From: Cryptomeria japonica
Lineage: Eukaryota > Streptophyta > Pinopsida > Cupressales > Cupressaceae
DNA: 64,000 nt
Direction of reading: 5' to 3'
Assembly (NCBI RefSeq): GCF_030272615.1
Contig: NC_081414.1
Span: 339,864,502-339,928,501, forward strand
Shown: in pieces, positions 1-10,123 of the stretch
Layout of the letters: every line of letters begins with the position of its first letter
How positions within the stretch are numbered: position 1 is the first letter of the stretch
Notes under the pieces: model-generated
What the model saw: only the letters and a program-made list of their open reading frames with translations
Told to the model about the DNA's origin: nothing
Database searches by the model: none
Translations under genes and position numbers: made by a program

Positions 1-99
1 GAACAGTTTACTGATTGCCAGTGAATGTTGTTGGATCTCCAAAGTAGGTGTGTTAGCAGGTGTTTACATCAATGACAAAACCATACCAAAATACCAATA
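1..99 (-). repeat. Tip of a Copia-type LTR (truncated by window edge)
   Basis: The minus strand reads TATTGGTATTTTGGTATGG and then a TTTTGTCATTGATG block. The start of the Copia-1 LTR at 34171 and 12924 has the same order (TGTTGGTATTATGG, then TTTGTCATTGATGTCAACACC). The terminal TG has become TA. The rest of the LTR would lie left of the window. It interrupts the Gypsy gag fragment that begins near 100. Family assignment rests on this short match only. Confidence 0.5.
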
Positions 100-1100
100 G
101 ATAGAACCTCAGGGCAAGGATGAGAACCATGCAAGAGCGTCTCCCATGAGACTATTTGGGAAGAGCCTTCAAAGATATAAATCATTATAGGAGACTTCTT
201 GGCATAGAATATGAAACTCACGGACATGGTCTCTGGGGTCCCCTTGGCCCTCATACTTCGTGAACTTAGGTATCTCAAACCCTAGTGGATAAGGTACAAC
301 TGATATCGATGGGTCATAAGGAAAAGGACAAAATTCCTCAAACAAACATGGTTTTTTTCTTGTTAATCCCTTCCTTCATGGTTTTGATGATGTTTTTCAT
401 GTCCTGGATTTCCTTGATGATATCTTGTTGTGGATTTTGGACATGGTGGATTGTGTTTGTCCTTAATATCAAATGATTCATGGAATGTGTACCACCACCA
501 CTAATATATTGATATGATGAAAAAGTGGGGATGTGAGATGTGATGACCGATGTAACAGGGACTTGAGTGACAATTGGTTGCAAACCGTGAATTGTTGTAA
601 TAGGAGGAAGAGAAGCATAGATGAATTTAGCGACATTATTGAGAGGAATGGAGTATTGTGGAATAGAGACATGTGGTTGAGTAGAAGAAGATGGCATATA
701 AGCATGTTGGAGAATAGATGTGATCGGATTGGATATTAGCATGGATGTCAAAAAGGAAGAAGGTGGGATAGAAACCACGGGGATGGATACTATGGGTGCT
801 ATTGATTCGGGTTGAATGATAGGTGGGGGTGTGATTGATTGGGGTTGAAGGATAGGTGTGATGATATGACTAGGAGAAAAATCTCCTTATGGTTGTTGAT
901 TAAGAATGGATCTATCAAAATCAAGGGGAAGGTGAGCTCCATTTTCAAAAAGAGTATTTAGAAGAACACTAGGTATGTCGGATGGATTTCTCCATCATTT
1001 CTTGATTGTATGAATCTCCTAGAAACGTTTGCACTTCTAGGGAGAGATTATCTTGATGCACTTTGTGTAGGGTCTTGATATAGGACACTAATATCTAGCA
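100..1100 (-). pseudogene. Gypsy G3 gag fragment (broken)
   Basis: Minus-strand reading gives a Ty3/Gypsy Gag. The capsid-like (Retrotrans_gag type) part lies at about 310-100: PYPLGFEIPKF, then GDPRDHVREFH, then LFPNSLMGDALAWFSSLP. It corresponds in order to FPIGFETPRYKKYDRITDPQD and LFPKSLTGLAMEWFSKL in G1 at 39059-38733. Upstream (778-338) is a Pro/Ser/Ile-rich region with low complexity. The frame changes several times and there is no usable full-length ORF. It ends abruptly at the Copia-type LTR tip at 99, so protease and polymerase would lie outside the window if they survive. In a live element Gag forms the particle. This copy is dead. Confidence 0.75.
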
Positions 1101-2160
1101 TGCCATATTATTGTTCAGCCATCTTTTCCTTTTGAGATCAATTTATGACCATACAAGAATAACCTTAGAAAGATTTGTTAGAAGAAATTTTTTTGTGAAA
1201 GGACTTAGCTAAGACTTTGATATGATTTGGGTCTGATGAAATTAGATAGATTAATTGATGGGATCCTTGGATTAGGATACGAATTTGAATAAGATTGCAC
1301 CTTAGTCCTTGGATGAGGATTTTAGGTGGGAGATGTTGATGAAACCATAAGAAAGGTAACAACTGAGTTGGGTTAAAATTTAGACCTTAGGATAATGATC
1401 AAACTCTCTTTTCTACTAAGGATTGAGTAATGAGCCAAAGAAAAATAAATATGTAGGATAAGAGTCTTGATCAACTCAAAGGATGAGGAAAAGGTACTTG
1501 GGGGAGATTCTTTCCCAAGTACAAAGGCCAAATGATTAATTGATTAAGGATGAGGTCTAAATCGAACTTCACAAGGCATAAAACCTTAGCGTGAAGTTGA
1601 TTTGATTGAAGGATGATTGATTAAGGATGATTGATTGAGGATTAATTTGATCAAAGATGATTGACTAAAGATTGATTGATGTGCTCAGTCCTTGGAAAAG
1701 GTTGATGATGAGAGATCAAATAAGGGTGATAGTGATGACTAGAAGAACTTGATGATTACATTATCCTTGATATGGAAGTGACTCAATAAGAAATAGGTTT
1801 GGATGGAAAATTGTATGAAGGTATGCGACCACCATGATTTTGACGATAGTTGGTATTGAAAGATAAGTTGGATCCTTGGAGTAAAGCTCAGACTCTTAGT
1901 TCATCACTAACATCAAACTCATTTCTATTACCATGAATATAATCATGATATTGGTGAAAAAAGGTCTTATGTTTGAGCAAGAGTTTGTGGTTGGTATACC
2001 AAAACTTTCAGCATCTAATGAGTTGTGCTTGTGTGAGCTTCTTCTTCTTGATTGGACAATGGATTGAATTCTTAGGATGCTTGTACAACTTAGGCTTATG
2101 AAACATGAGGTGGGCGGAGTTCCAACATAGTTTGACTTGTTGGAAAATTTAGAATTGAAT

Positions 2161-2360
2161 GTGGCTTGGGCTTGACTAAGGTTGATTCAAAATTTGGAGT
2201 AGGATATGACTAGGACAAAACTGGGACATGACTTGGGTATGACTAGGACATGACATTAAGGATGACTAGGGACTATGACTTGGACTATGCTTGACTTAGA
2301 TTATAATATGACAAAAGGTGACTTAGATAGACTATGATGACTAGGATATTGACTTGGATA
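2161..2360. repeat. Degenerate TGACTAGGA-type short repeats
   Basis: About 200 bp built from loose variants of TGACTAGGA, TGACTTGGA and GACATGACT, with no fixed period. It lies in the G3 leader. Comparable GATTGATT and GACTAAAT drift is seen at 1600-1700 and 53200-53480. Confidence 0.55.
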
Positions 2361-3339
2361 CACTAATTCTACTCTTGGCAAGAAGACATAGAAAACATAT
2401 TAGCCATTGACTCAAATAGAGACATCAAGTACAACATGATATCCTAGGAAGTTGCTTGAGGAAAACCTTTGCTTGCTGACTTAGGTAGACACCCAATAGC
2501 TAATCAAAATACAGTCATTGAGTCTCACATAATATATTCTCAATGCCATATTAGCCGACTCCAAATTCCAATGGGGGCACGATATTGTAAGTCTCTTGGG
2601 GGAGTTACTATCTCCCTTGCACAAAGATTATCCACCTATCGGAGGTGAACCGGGTGACCTCTAATCCTAGATCTCTTAGTAAGGATTTACTTTCGAAGAC
2701 TACCCTTTGTAGTTGCACAAGCACGATTGAGGCCTATAGCCCAACAAAGTACCAAGCAAGATGTAGTTACGCAACTGTGATTGAGACCTAAAGGCCCTAC
2801 AAAATACCTGATATGAGAGTAAACTCTCAGATAGCTCCGTCCTCCAATACTTTCATCCCAAGAGACCTATTTATTATAATGAGTTGGAATACTTGAGTTT
2901 TAGCCGTACTTACTTGGGTCATTCCCCTCTCACCAATGCTTGTGTGAGTGTCCCAGGAAATCATAAGGGCATGCCTGCTAAGGGTAAAAAGCATGCAAGC
3001 AAACTAGAAAAGTTTCAAGGGTCTGGTTTTCTTATTGTCTATATAGACAAGAGCATACTCTCCTACCTCTACGCTTTCCTCAAACACATAAAGAAAATAA
3101 TAATTTTACCTAATTATATTTAAGTGCCTAAAAAAATAATTAAAAAAAAAGACACAATGTTTGGTTGTATCTCCTTAGGAAACCTACAAAAACAATGAAT
3201 TAGTAGTCCTATGGTTTGAGCAATAAATTCTCTAACAAGTGGAATCTTGGACTAACATTCTATAAAAACATAGGTTAGTAGTCTCAGATCATGCCTTGCA
3301 CCAATCGGGTAGAACCTGCAAAACTCAAAAATTCTGATC

Positions 3340-3670
3340 AATACACAATATTCTACAGAGATAGCGCTCGTGTTGTTCTGCAGACAGTCACGCTAAAGTG
3401 CCTACGCAGGCACTAAAATGTTTGCATACACGCTGCAATGAGGTCTGAAAATAGAAAATAAAAAATAAGAAAAAATCTAGAAAACTTGGATTATACTTGG
3501 AGCAATCGAGCTACTCTACTATCGATCGCGTCAAAGCACGTGCGCTCGCAGCAAAAACAAAAAAAGGGGTTAGCGAGTGGCAGCAAATTTGAAAATTCAT
3601 TTTTTTTTAAATAAGCGATATTTTGACAGAGCGCCCGTGCTATTCATAGAGCACTCGTGCTAAAGCAATG
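3340..3670. repeat. GCGCTCGTGCTAAAG minisatellite-like block in G3 LTR
   Basis: Irregular repeats with a period near 21 bp, built on variants of AGCGCTCGTG, CACGCTAAAG and GCACTCGTGCTAAAG. It sits about 420 bp right of the conserved LTR block at 2917, the same relative position as the 21-bp array in G1 and the 22-bp array in G2. Confidence 0.5.
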
Positions 3671-4311
3671 TTTCTAAAATAAAAAAGGTTAGATAAGGAA
3701 ATTGACTATTTTTTTTATTTTTTTAGGTTTTTTTCCTTTTTATGTGTTTTTTAACAACTAATTAAAAAAATAGAAATTTGAATGAATAAGAGTAAAATGG
3801 ATAAATGAATGGAGAGATATTGGAATCGGACACGTTGATCTTGCAATACTCACTTTGATCGACGGATCTGGAAAAAGGTGACTTAGGGAAATTTAAATTT
3901 AAATTTAAACCGGGCACGCTAAAGCATGTGCACATGTGTCGAATCTCGTATCGCTTGCGCTGAACCCATATCACTCATGCCACAGTTTCTTGCATGATTT
4001 CAATACCTGTGACTAAAAACTCATAAAAACTTCAAGAAAATTGTTAAAAATCAAGATGTGGGTCCCACTAGGCATGCCAAATGCACACTCCAATGAAAAA
4101 TTATAGGTGATTCAAGGTATTCTCATTGATGGCAACCTTACAATAATATGATACCGGCAGGTACCGACACCGACAGACTCTACACCGACATACATTCACT
4201 GGCACTGAAAAGATTGATTACCAGCATCCTGGCCAATAGGATTTTATTTATTGAAAAATATAATTAATTGTAATATCTTTTTGAAAGCCAACAAGGCATA
4301 TTGCAATAAGG

Positions 4312-4329
4312 CTCATATATAAGTATGAG
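4312..4329 (+). promoter_or_regulatory. LTR TATA box inside CTCATA/TATGAG palindrome
   Basis: CTCATA-TATAAG-TATGAG contains TATATAA (4316-4322). The same palindrome, with a 4-6 base centre, occurs in D (41330-41345), C (24419-24434) and the solo LTR (30820-30835), and in B on the minus strand. Likely the core promoter of the LTR. Confidence 0.6.
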
Positions 4330-4801
4330 ATCTTAGAGAACATTTGTATGTAGGATATGTGATGGATATTATGTGTGAATACTAAGGCAGAGTTTGGTAT
4401 AAGGTTTTGGAAGTTGTAGAGCTTAAACCGGTACTAGATCTGGCATAGCAGATGCCCTTTTGTAGCAGTACATGACATTGGATTTTCATAATCCACTTTT
4501 GTAAGTCAGTGAGACTTCTCTTTTGTATGTAAGCAGTGAGCTTCAGGCAGTTGGCCTTCCTGCACGTGCAAGCCCCTATTGTAATAGTAATATTCTCTTA
4601 TTGGCCAGTAAGCGAATATTTTGGGTCACAAATCCCACTGAGGTTTTTCCCACACTAGGTTTCCTCATTAAAAATATTGTGTTATGGTGTGTCTTTTATG
4701 TTGTGGTTGTTATTATTATTTACTGCATTAATTTTGGTTTATCGGTACAAAGTTTTGGAATGTTTTTCATTTAATAAGTTAAGGAAATCAATTAACAGGT
4801 T

Positions 4802-4840
4802 AGATACTGATTCACCCCCCCCCCCCCCCTCTCAGTATCT
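4802..4840 (+). promoter_or_regulatory. Stem-loop with C-rich loop at LTR 3' end
   Basis: AGATACTGA (4802-4810) pairs perfectly with TCAGTATCT (4832-4840) around a 21-nt loop that is mostly C. It lies 15 nt before the LTR end. The same fold, with different stem sequence, is present in the Copia-1 and C-type LTRs. Confidence 0.65.
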
Positions 4841-4857
4841 TTGGGAATCCTAACAAT

Positions 4858-4869
4858 TGGTATCAGAGC
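4858..4869 (+). other. Primer binding site, tRNA-Met(i)
   Basis: TGGTATCAGAGC starts 2 nt after the LTR end. This is the standard plant Copia primer site, complementary to the 3' end of initiator tRNA-Met. Confidence 0.9.
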
Positions 4870-4926
4870 CTGGTCCTCTATTTTCAAAAGCCTAATAACT
4901 TGAAGAAGATTCTGACATCGGTCGAG

Positions 4927-6037
4927 ATGGAAAACTTGAGGAAGCAACTAGAAACATCTCTTGCAGACTATGATGCAGAAAAAGTGAAGAATATCAAACT
5001 TGAAGATGATTTTAAGGCTGCACAAGAAATCATTCAAGGACTTCAGGAAAATCTCACTATTGCTAGGAACAAAAGAAGAGAACTTTCTGAGAAGATTCAG
5101 AGTGATGATGATGAGAAAGAAACTCTTAATGATCTAGTGAGCAAACTGAGACAAGAAAATAGTACAATGAAGAATGAGATGCAAGATATGACTATGAGAT
5201 TTTGTAAAGACATTGAAGATAGAAAGAAGAATGAAGATGATTTGGCTAGAAGAATCAATGATGCTGCAAATAAAAATCTGAGACTGTCATGAGAATGAAA
5301 TGCTAAAGACAGATCTAATTCACTTGGAACATGATAAAACTGAACTCATGAGATAGAAATATTTCTTGGAAAATGAATTGGCTACTGCAAATCAACACAA
5401 GGAGAAACTCAAGAAAAGTTCAAAAGAACTTGATGACATGCTAAAGAATCAGAAACCTAATGGAGATACTAATGGCCTTGGCTTTGAAGTTGATGAAAGC
5501 TCTGGCACTACAAACAAACATGATCACAACAAACTGGTAAGAAAACCTAATGCTTATAAATTTAATGGGAAATGTTTTAACTATAACAAGTATGGTCATA
5601 GAGAAAATCAGTGTAGATCTAGAAACTATCAGAATAATAATACACCCACCGGTCAATTCTCTAAATGCAATAAAGTTGGTCATAATTTAGAAAATTGCAG
5701 AATGAATGTAAGATATTATATTTGTGGAAGATTTGGACACTTATCTAACCAATGCAGAACACATACCGGCATAGGATATGGGAAAGATATTCAGAAAAAC
5801 AATGTGACTGATTAAGCTTGTAACAAGATTGGACATATTGCAAACTTTTGTAGAAGTAAGACATCACTGGCAAATAACAAAGGACCCAGCTTGAAAGGTA
5901 AAGAAAAGGTTGAAGAGGTAAAACAAGAATTTTCAAAACCATGGATTAGAAAGTCTGACATGAATGTTAGTGAAGCTATTCCTTCACCGGCGGAATAGAG
6001 TATCACTCCACCAGTAGGAGATCCTTCATCTAACTGA
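4927..6037 (+). pseudogene. ORF1 of element A: coiled-coil, four zinc-knuckle Gag-like protein (broken)
   Basis: The first ATG after the primer site is at 4927 (MENLRKQLETSLADYD). An in-frame TTG at 4900 is not a credible eukaryotic start. The first ~200 residues are a charged coiled coil (Glu/Lys/Gln-rich heptads). The C-terminal half carries four CCHC-type knuckles: CFNYNKYGHRENQC (second Cys lost), SKCNKVGHNLENC (first Cys lost), YICGRFGHLSNQC (first Cys lost), and ACNKIGHIANFC after a stop. It ends SSN at 6037. Stops at about 5290, 5356, 5813 and 5998 break the frame. CCHC knuckles bind nucleic acid, so a Gag/nucleocapsid role is likely, but the usual Copia Gag domain (UBN2/DUF4219 type, as in Copia-1 and Copia-2 here) is not visible. 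Confidence 0.85.
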
Positions 6038-6135
6038 GAAATAATCCTTTGGGGTTATGGCAACAAATTGAAAAACATGCTAGTTTACCCTTGGTTGATG
6101 GTGAGAAGTTGGATTACTTCTTTACCAACAGATGA

Positions 6136-6227
6136 GTTAAGTTTTGACTTAACTGACAGGCAATAAATGCGGTAATTGAAAGAAATAACATTATAAAGCA
6201 AGTGTTTTTGCTCTTTTTTCATTCACT
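6136..6227 (+). promoter_or_regulatory. Putative internal promoter of ORF2 (element A)
   Basis: Between ORF1 and ORF2: the palindrome GTTAAGT (6136-6142) / ACTTAAC (6147-6153), then TATAAAG at 6192-6198, then the initiator-like TCATTCACT with its CA at 6220-6221, 29 bp after the TATA start. The ORF2 ATG is 150 bp after the TATA. The same parts at the same spacing occur in B and D. C keeps the palindrome and the TATA. Confidence 0.6.
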
Positions 6228-6341
6228 GAGCATTCAAATCTCCAAAGAGCGCGAAAATCCTAAGCGAAGGCATCCATAGCGAAAAGTGAAGGAATTCATC
6301 CAAGCAAATCATCCTAAAGGTAGATTAAAGTATTTATAAAT

Positions 6342-9300
6342 ATGGCTTCTTCATCTGCACCTGAATTTATTGCAAACCCTATTGTGATTGAATTTATCAA
6401 GCGCCCTAGACCCATGTTCAAACTTATTCCTAAAATTGCGAAGAAAGATGATACCCTAGGAGCATTCTCAAAAATACCTAAGGGAGTACTTTATACAGAA
6501 GATCCTAGAATGTATATACATTGTCATATTGAGGAACTAGGAGCTGAAGAAATATTGAACATGTATAGGATTGTTATTTGTGATGAACATGGTAATGTTA
6601 AACCAGAACACAAGATAGTGGAAACCCTAGGTTTTGTGGACATTCTTAATATCCCTGATTTTCCTAAGGATGTGATAAGGATTATCTTGAGAAGAGTACA
6701 TGGGGAGTTATTTTGGTTGGATTCCATCCATAAGATTACTAAAGAGGTAGTTAGGGCAGTGACAAGCTTACCTTCCACTGGTAGCAGGCCTGACAAAATA
6801 AAGAAGGTTTCAAATGACACTGTGATGACCCTAACCGGTGAAAATTTTGATAAAAGATCCCTAAGAGTAAATGATGTGAAAGACATAAATGTTAGATTTG
6901 TTAGCATTAATCTTGGTTATAAGGCTACACATGCAAATAGACTAAACGCAGTTTCTAGCTTATGTATTAAAAGTGCATATGACATGGTGAATGACAATGC
7001 AAGAATTGATGTATGTGAGTGGCTTAAAGATGAACTTATAGACAACTTGAATAAAATCAAAGGTGATAAGAAAGGAACTTTTAGATTTGGCAACCTACTT
7101 GTGTGCTTAATGTTGTACATTACTAAGGAAGTTCCTGGTATTGGTAGGAAAGACTTTGGTTTTGATATCCCTGTAGGAAAATAACTTCTTGATATACTGA
7201 ACAACATGGGAGATGACAACTAGAAAAACATAAATGAACATTTTTCAAACCTTGAAAGCAAAGATGAATACAAGAATAAGGTTATCTCAAGCAATTATTG
7301 ATAAGTATCAAAAGAAGATATGCTTTGTGATAAAGAAAGATGAAATCTAGATGGAGGCAGTTATCCCTAGAATTGTTTGGGTTACAGAGATGGGATATGA
7401 GGCAAATGACAACATAGTTGAAACTTATGCAAAATCCCTCTTAGAAGCCCCTGAGGAACCAACAAAAAATGTTTTTGGCAATGCTGAAACAATCAAAAGT
7501 GGCATCCAATCTCATAAAAGAGTTAAGAAAACTAAGAAGATAGTTAGGAGAGCTTCAATGAGGGAAAAAGAAATAAAGGAAGATGTTTTGAATAAAACTA
7601 GTATTAAGGAGAGTGAATTGGAAGGACTACAACCAAAGACACATCTCTCACCGGTTGCTACTTCCTCTGAAAGTGAGATATCAGTTGAATTCAAAAGGGT
7701 AGAAAAAAAGAGAAAACCCTCACCAGCACCCTCCCCCACACCCAGAAAGGCAAGACAAAAACAACAGGAAGTTAGGCCTCTGGCTAAGAAATTGACACCA
7801 AAGAAGAGGAAACAAAAATAGGTTATTCCTCCTTTTGACAAACTTTTGGAAGAGATCACTGAAGATGGAAAACTGACAAATATCAATAAATTGTATAACA
7901 CACTATCTAATGATGAAAAAGAGAGCATAGAAAATAGTGTGATCTTACACTTAGACATTTATAAGAAATTTTTTATGGAGATTGTAGATGACATACCAAA
8001 TGACTTGTACAGAAGATTAGAAGCTAGAAGGGTAGCTATTGTTGAATTAGATAAGAAAATCAAAATAGAAAAACTACTTGCAGTTCAGCCAGTGAACTCC
8101 ACTCAAGAGATTGATGAGCTAATTAGCAAAGCTAACTGGACATTATTCTAAACTAGACATCGGCATGTAGAATTAATGGCAGGAAGAGTAAATGAAATAT
8201 CAAAAAAGACTGTAGATAAGTGGGACATATTTTTTGTTGAGAAAGAAAAACAAGAAGAACTTAAGAGACCAAAGACTATCAAAGTCTACCAAAAGGATAA
8301 GGGGAAAGGTAAGGTAGGTGGACATCCAAGCCTAAAGATGACAAATAATTTAACCCCACCAACCTCTGATACTCCACCAGTACAAACTGTTGACACACAA
8401 CCAGCAACAGAGAGTATGGACACACCACATGAGCATACAAATCCTAACTCTGAGGTGTTATACACAATGAACATTGTCACACAAGAAGTCAATAGTGTGG
8501 TAGATAAAGAAACAACTAACAAGAGGGATGTGGCAATAGAGCCACGAGCAAAAACTATTGCAGTTGAAAACATTGGAATTGGGGCAGAACAACAAACTGA
8601 AGCACCAAATGGTCCCCTAGATATAGGAAAGGCAAATACCACAGGTACACACATTAATGTATCTACTAAGTCACCGATAGTAGATAGTACAGGGGTAAAC
8701 CAAGAGAAATTGACAGATATATCAGAGCTAAAATCACAAAAACCAGTAGTGGATGACACAGTGAAATCATTTGAAGCACAAATAGAGACACCATCAGGAA
8801 AGAACAAAGAGAAACCATCAGAGAAATAGGCTCTTGCTGAGGAAAACATTGAAAAATAGGTAGAGCAACATGATTTACAGGTACTTACTCAGACAGTACC
8901 ACTAGCTTCATCTGTTAAGCCCAAGCCTTTGGTAGTGGAAATGCAAACACAAGCAGATCCTCTAGAAAAAGAGGAAAGCAAAGCTATCAAAACCACCAGT
9001 GGTTTATAGATTGTGAAAATAGTTGGATAGTCATCTAGTACATCTATGACTAAATTTAGGCCAACCAACATAATAGAGGTACTCTTAGATTCAATAAAGA
9101 AAATAACAGAGTGTAATGCACAAGCGTATAAGGATATAGATGATACTTTACCAATTTTGAAGATGATAGCTCCAAAGTGTAACATAGAAAATAAAGATTC
9201 TTTGAGCCAATTAGACACATTGTCTAAGTATATAACCGACAACCTAATAACACTGGATCAAACAAATGAAGACACCTTCAAAGAGAGAAAATGAATAAGG

Positions 9301-9851
9301 AGAAGGAAAAATTCTTTGAGGAAATAGTAAAGAATAATAAGGAACATATGGAAACCTTATTACCGGTATTACGTAAAGCAATTTTGGACTTCAAGAAATT
9401 GTATAGAGATGCATGTAAAACAAACATTTTGATGAAAGACATAGATAAAGATATCGGCATAGCCTAGAAGGAAATAAATGATATTGCTGACAACCTGATA
9501 GGCTCATCAGACTCAATATCAATAATTAAACAGGAAATTGCAGTTTTTGAAGAGAAAATAGAAAAGCTTGAGAAAGACAAGGAAAAGATAAAGTTTAAGG
9601 CAAAAGAACTTAAATGTAGACTAAGTCCTAAACTGGATATCCTCATCTCTTTGAGAAAAGAGATTCCTGAGGCTCTTATTCCATGACTTAAGACACCGGA
9701 AGAGAAAATTCACTCTCTCGCTGGTACAATTCAGAGAAGTGAAGCAGCACTAAAAGACAATGAGAGATTTTACAATAGTCTGTATGTTGCCTTAACAAAA
9801 ATTTATCAGATTGTAATAAACAGATTACAAGGATCTAGGCAGGAATTATAA
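6342..9851 (+). pseudogene. ORF2 of element A: large unassigned protein (broken)
   Basis: The start ATG at 6342 (MASSSAPEFIANP) lies at the same place in B and D. Parts in order: an N-terminal domain of about 280 residues with KLIPKIAKKDD, EDPRMYIHCHIEELG, FWLDSIHKITKEVVR, SLPSTGSRP, CEWLKDELIDNL and FGNLLVCLMLYITKE; a linker; a Lys/Pro-rich basic stretch near 7710-7820; a helical block (LHLDIYKKF, YRRLEARR, IFFVEKEKQEE); a Thr/Pro/Glu-rich low-complexity region (8340-9000); and a coiled-coil C-terminus ending GSRQEL at 9851. About ten stops or frameshifts break it (for example 7183, 7350, 7819, 8149, 8827). I recognise no enzyme motif. The N-terminal part is reminiscent in style of plant transposon-associated domains of unknown function, but I cannot name one. 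Confidence 0.75.
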
Positions 9852-9889
9852 TCCATTGACATTGAATGACAACCTTTGTCATTGATGCC

Positions 9890-9900
9890 AAAGGGGAAGT
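9890..9900 (+). other. Upstream polypurine-tract-like copy (element A)
   Basis: TTGTCATTGATGCC precedes AAAGGGGAAGT just after ORF2, about 160 bp before the true tract. The equivalent in D (46857-46870) is AAAGGGGGAGTAG. It may act as a second plus-strand primer or be a relic duplication. Confidence 0.5.
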
Positions 9901-10031
9901 AGTGGAGATGAGAAAAATGATCAGCAGAAGACATCATCAACTCAGGGGTAGTACACATTTTTGTAACACAGTTTTGACAGTTTCAGTAAAACATTTTTTT
10001 GGACAACACTTTTTGGATTTTTCTCATGAGT

Positions 10032-10123
10032 GTTGCCATCAATGCCAAAGGGGGAGATTGTTGGAAAATGCACACTCCAATGAGAAATTGTAGGTGATTG
10101 AAGGTATTGTCATTGATGGCAAC
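10032..10123 (+). promoter_or_regulatory. Polypurine tract bracketed by an inverted repeat
   Basis: GTTGCCATCAATG (10032-10044) is followed by the tract AAAGGGGGAGAT (10047-10058) and the start of the 3' LTR. CATTGATGGCAAC (10111-10123) is the exact 13-bp reverse complement. An RNA or single-strand hairpin would hold the tract and the LTR edge in its loop. Confidence 0.6.

Larger units (their letters stand above)
1101..4074 (-). repeat. Gypsy G3 leader and 5' LTR, segment 1
   Basis: Non-coding DNA lying upstream (on the minus strand) of the G3 gag. It contains a block near 2917-2940 (TTGGGTCATTCCCCTCTCAC) that recurs almost exactly near 48385 in G1 and 52515 in G2, at a similar distance from each gag. 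This marks all three as the same LTR/leader. The segment continues at 10803 across inserted element A. I could not place the LTR 3' end or primer site. Short ORFs here (for example 2884-3123) lack an ATG at their apparent start and look like chance. Confidence 0.6.
4075..4855 (+). repeat. Element A 5' LTR
   Basis: It begins TGCCAAATGCACACTCC (TGTTGGCAAATG... in other copies) and ends GGGAATCCTAACA, immediately before the primer site. It contains a TATA-bearing palindrome at 4312, a GTGGG...CCCAC / GGTTTTTCCC module at about 4620-4665, and the C-rich stem-loop at 4802-4840. The 3' copy is 10059-10802. Confidence 0.9.

Noticed and set aside
338-778. Possible host gene for a Pro/Ser/Thr-rich protein
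   Set aside because: It continues directly into a Gypsy gag capsid motif and has a counterpart in G2 at 50301-50564, so it is retrotransposon sequence.
2884-3123. 79-codon open reading frame in the G3 leader
   Set aside because: The apparent start is TTG, and the same region in G1 (48330-48560) is not open. It overlaps a conserved non-coding LTR block.
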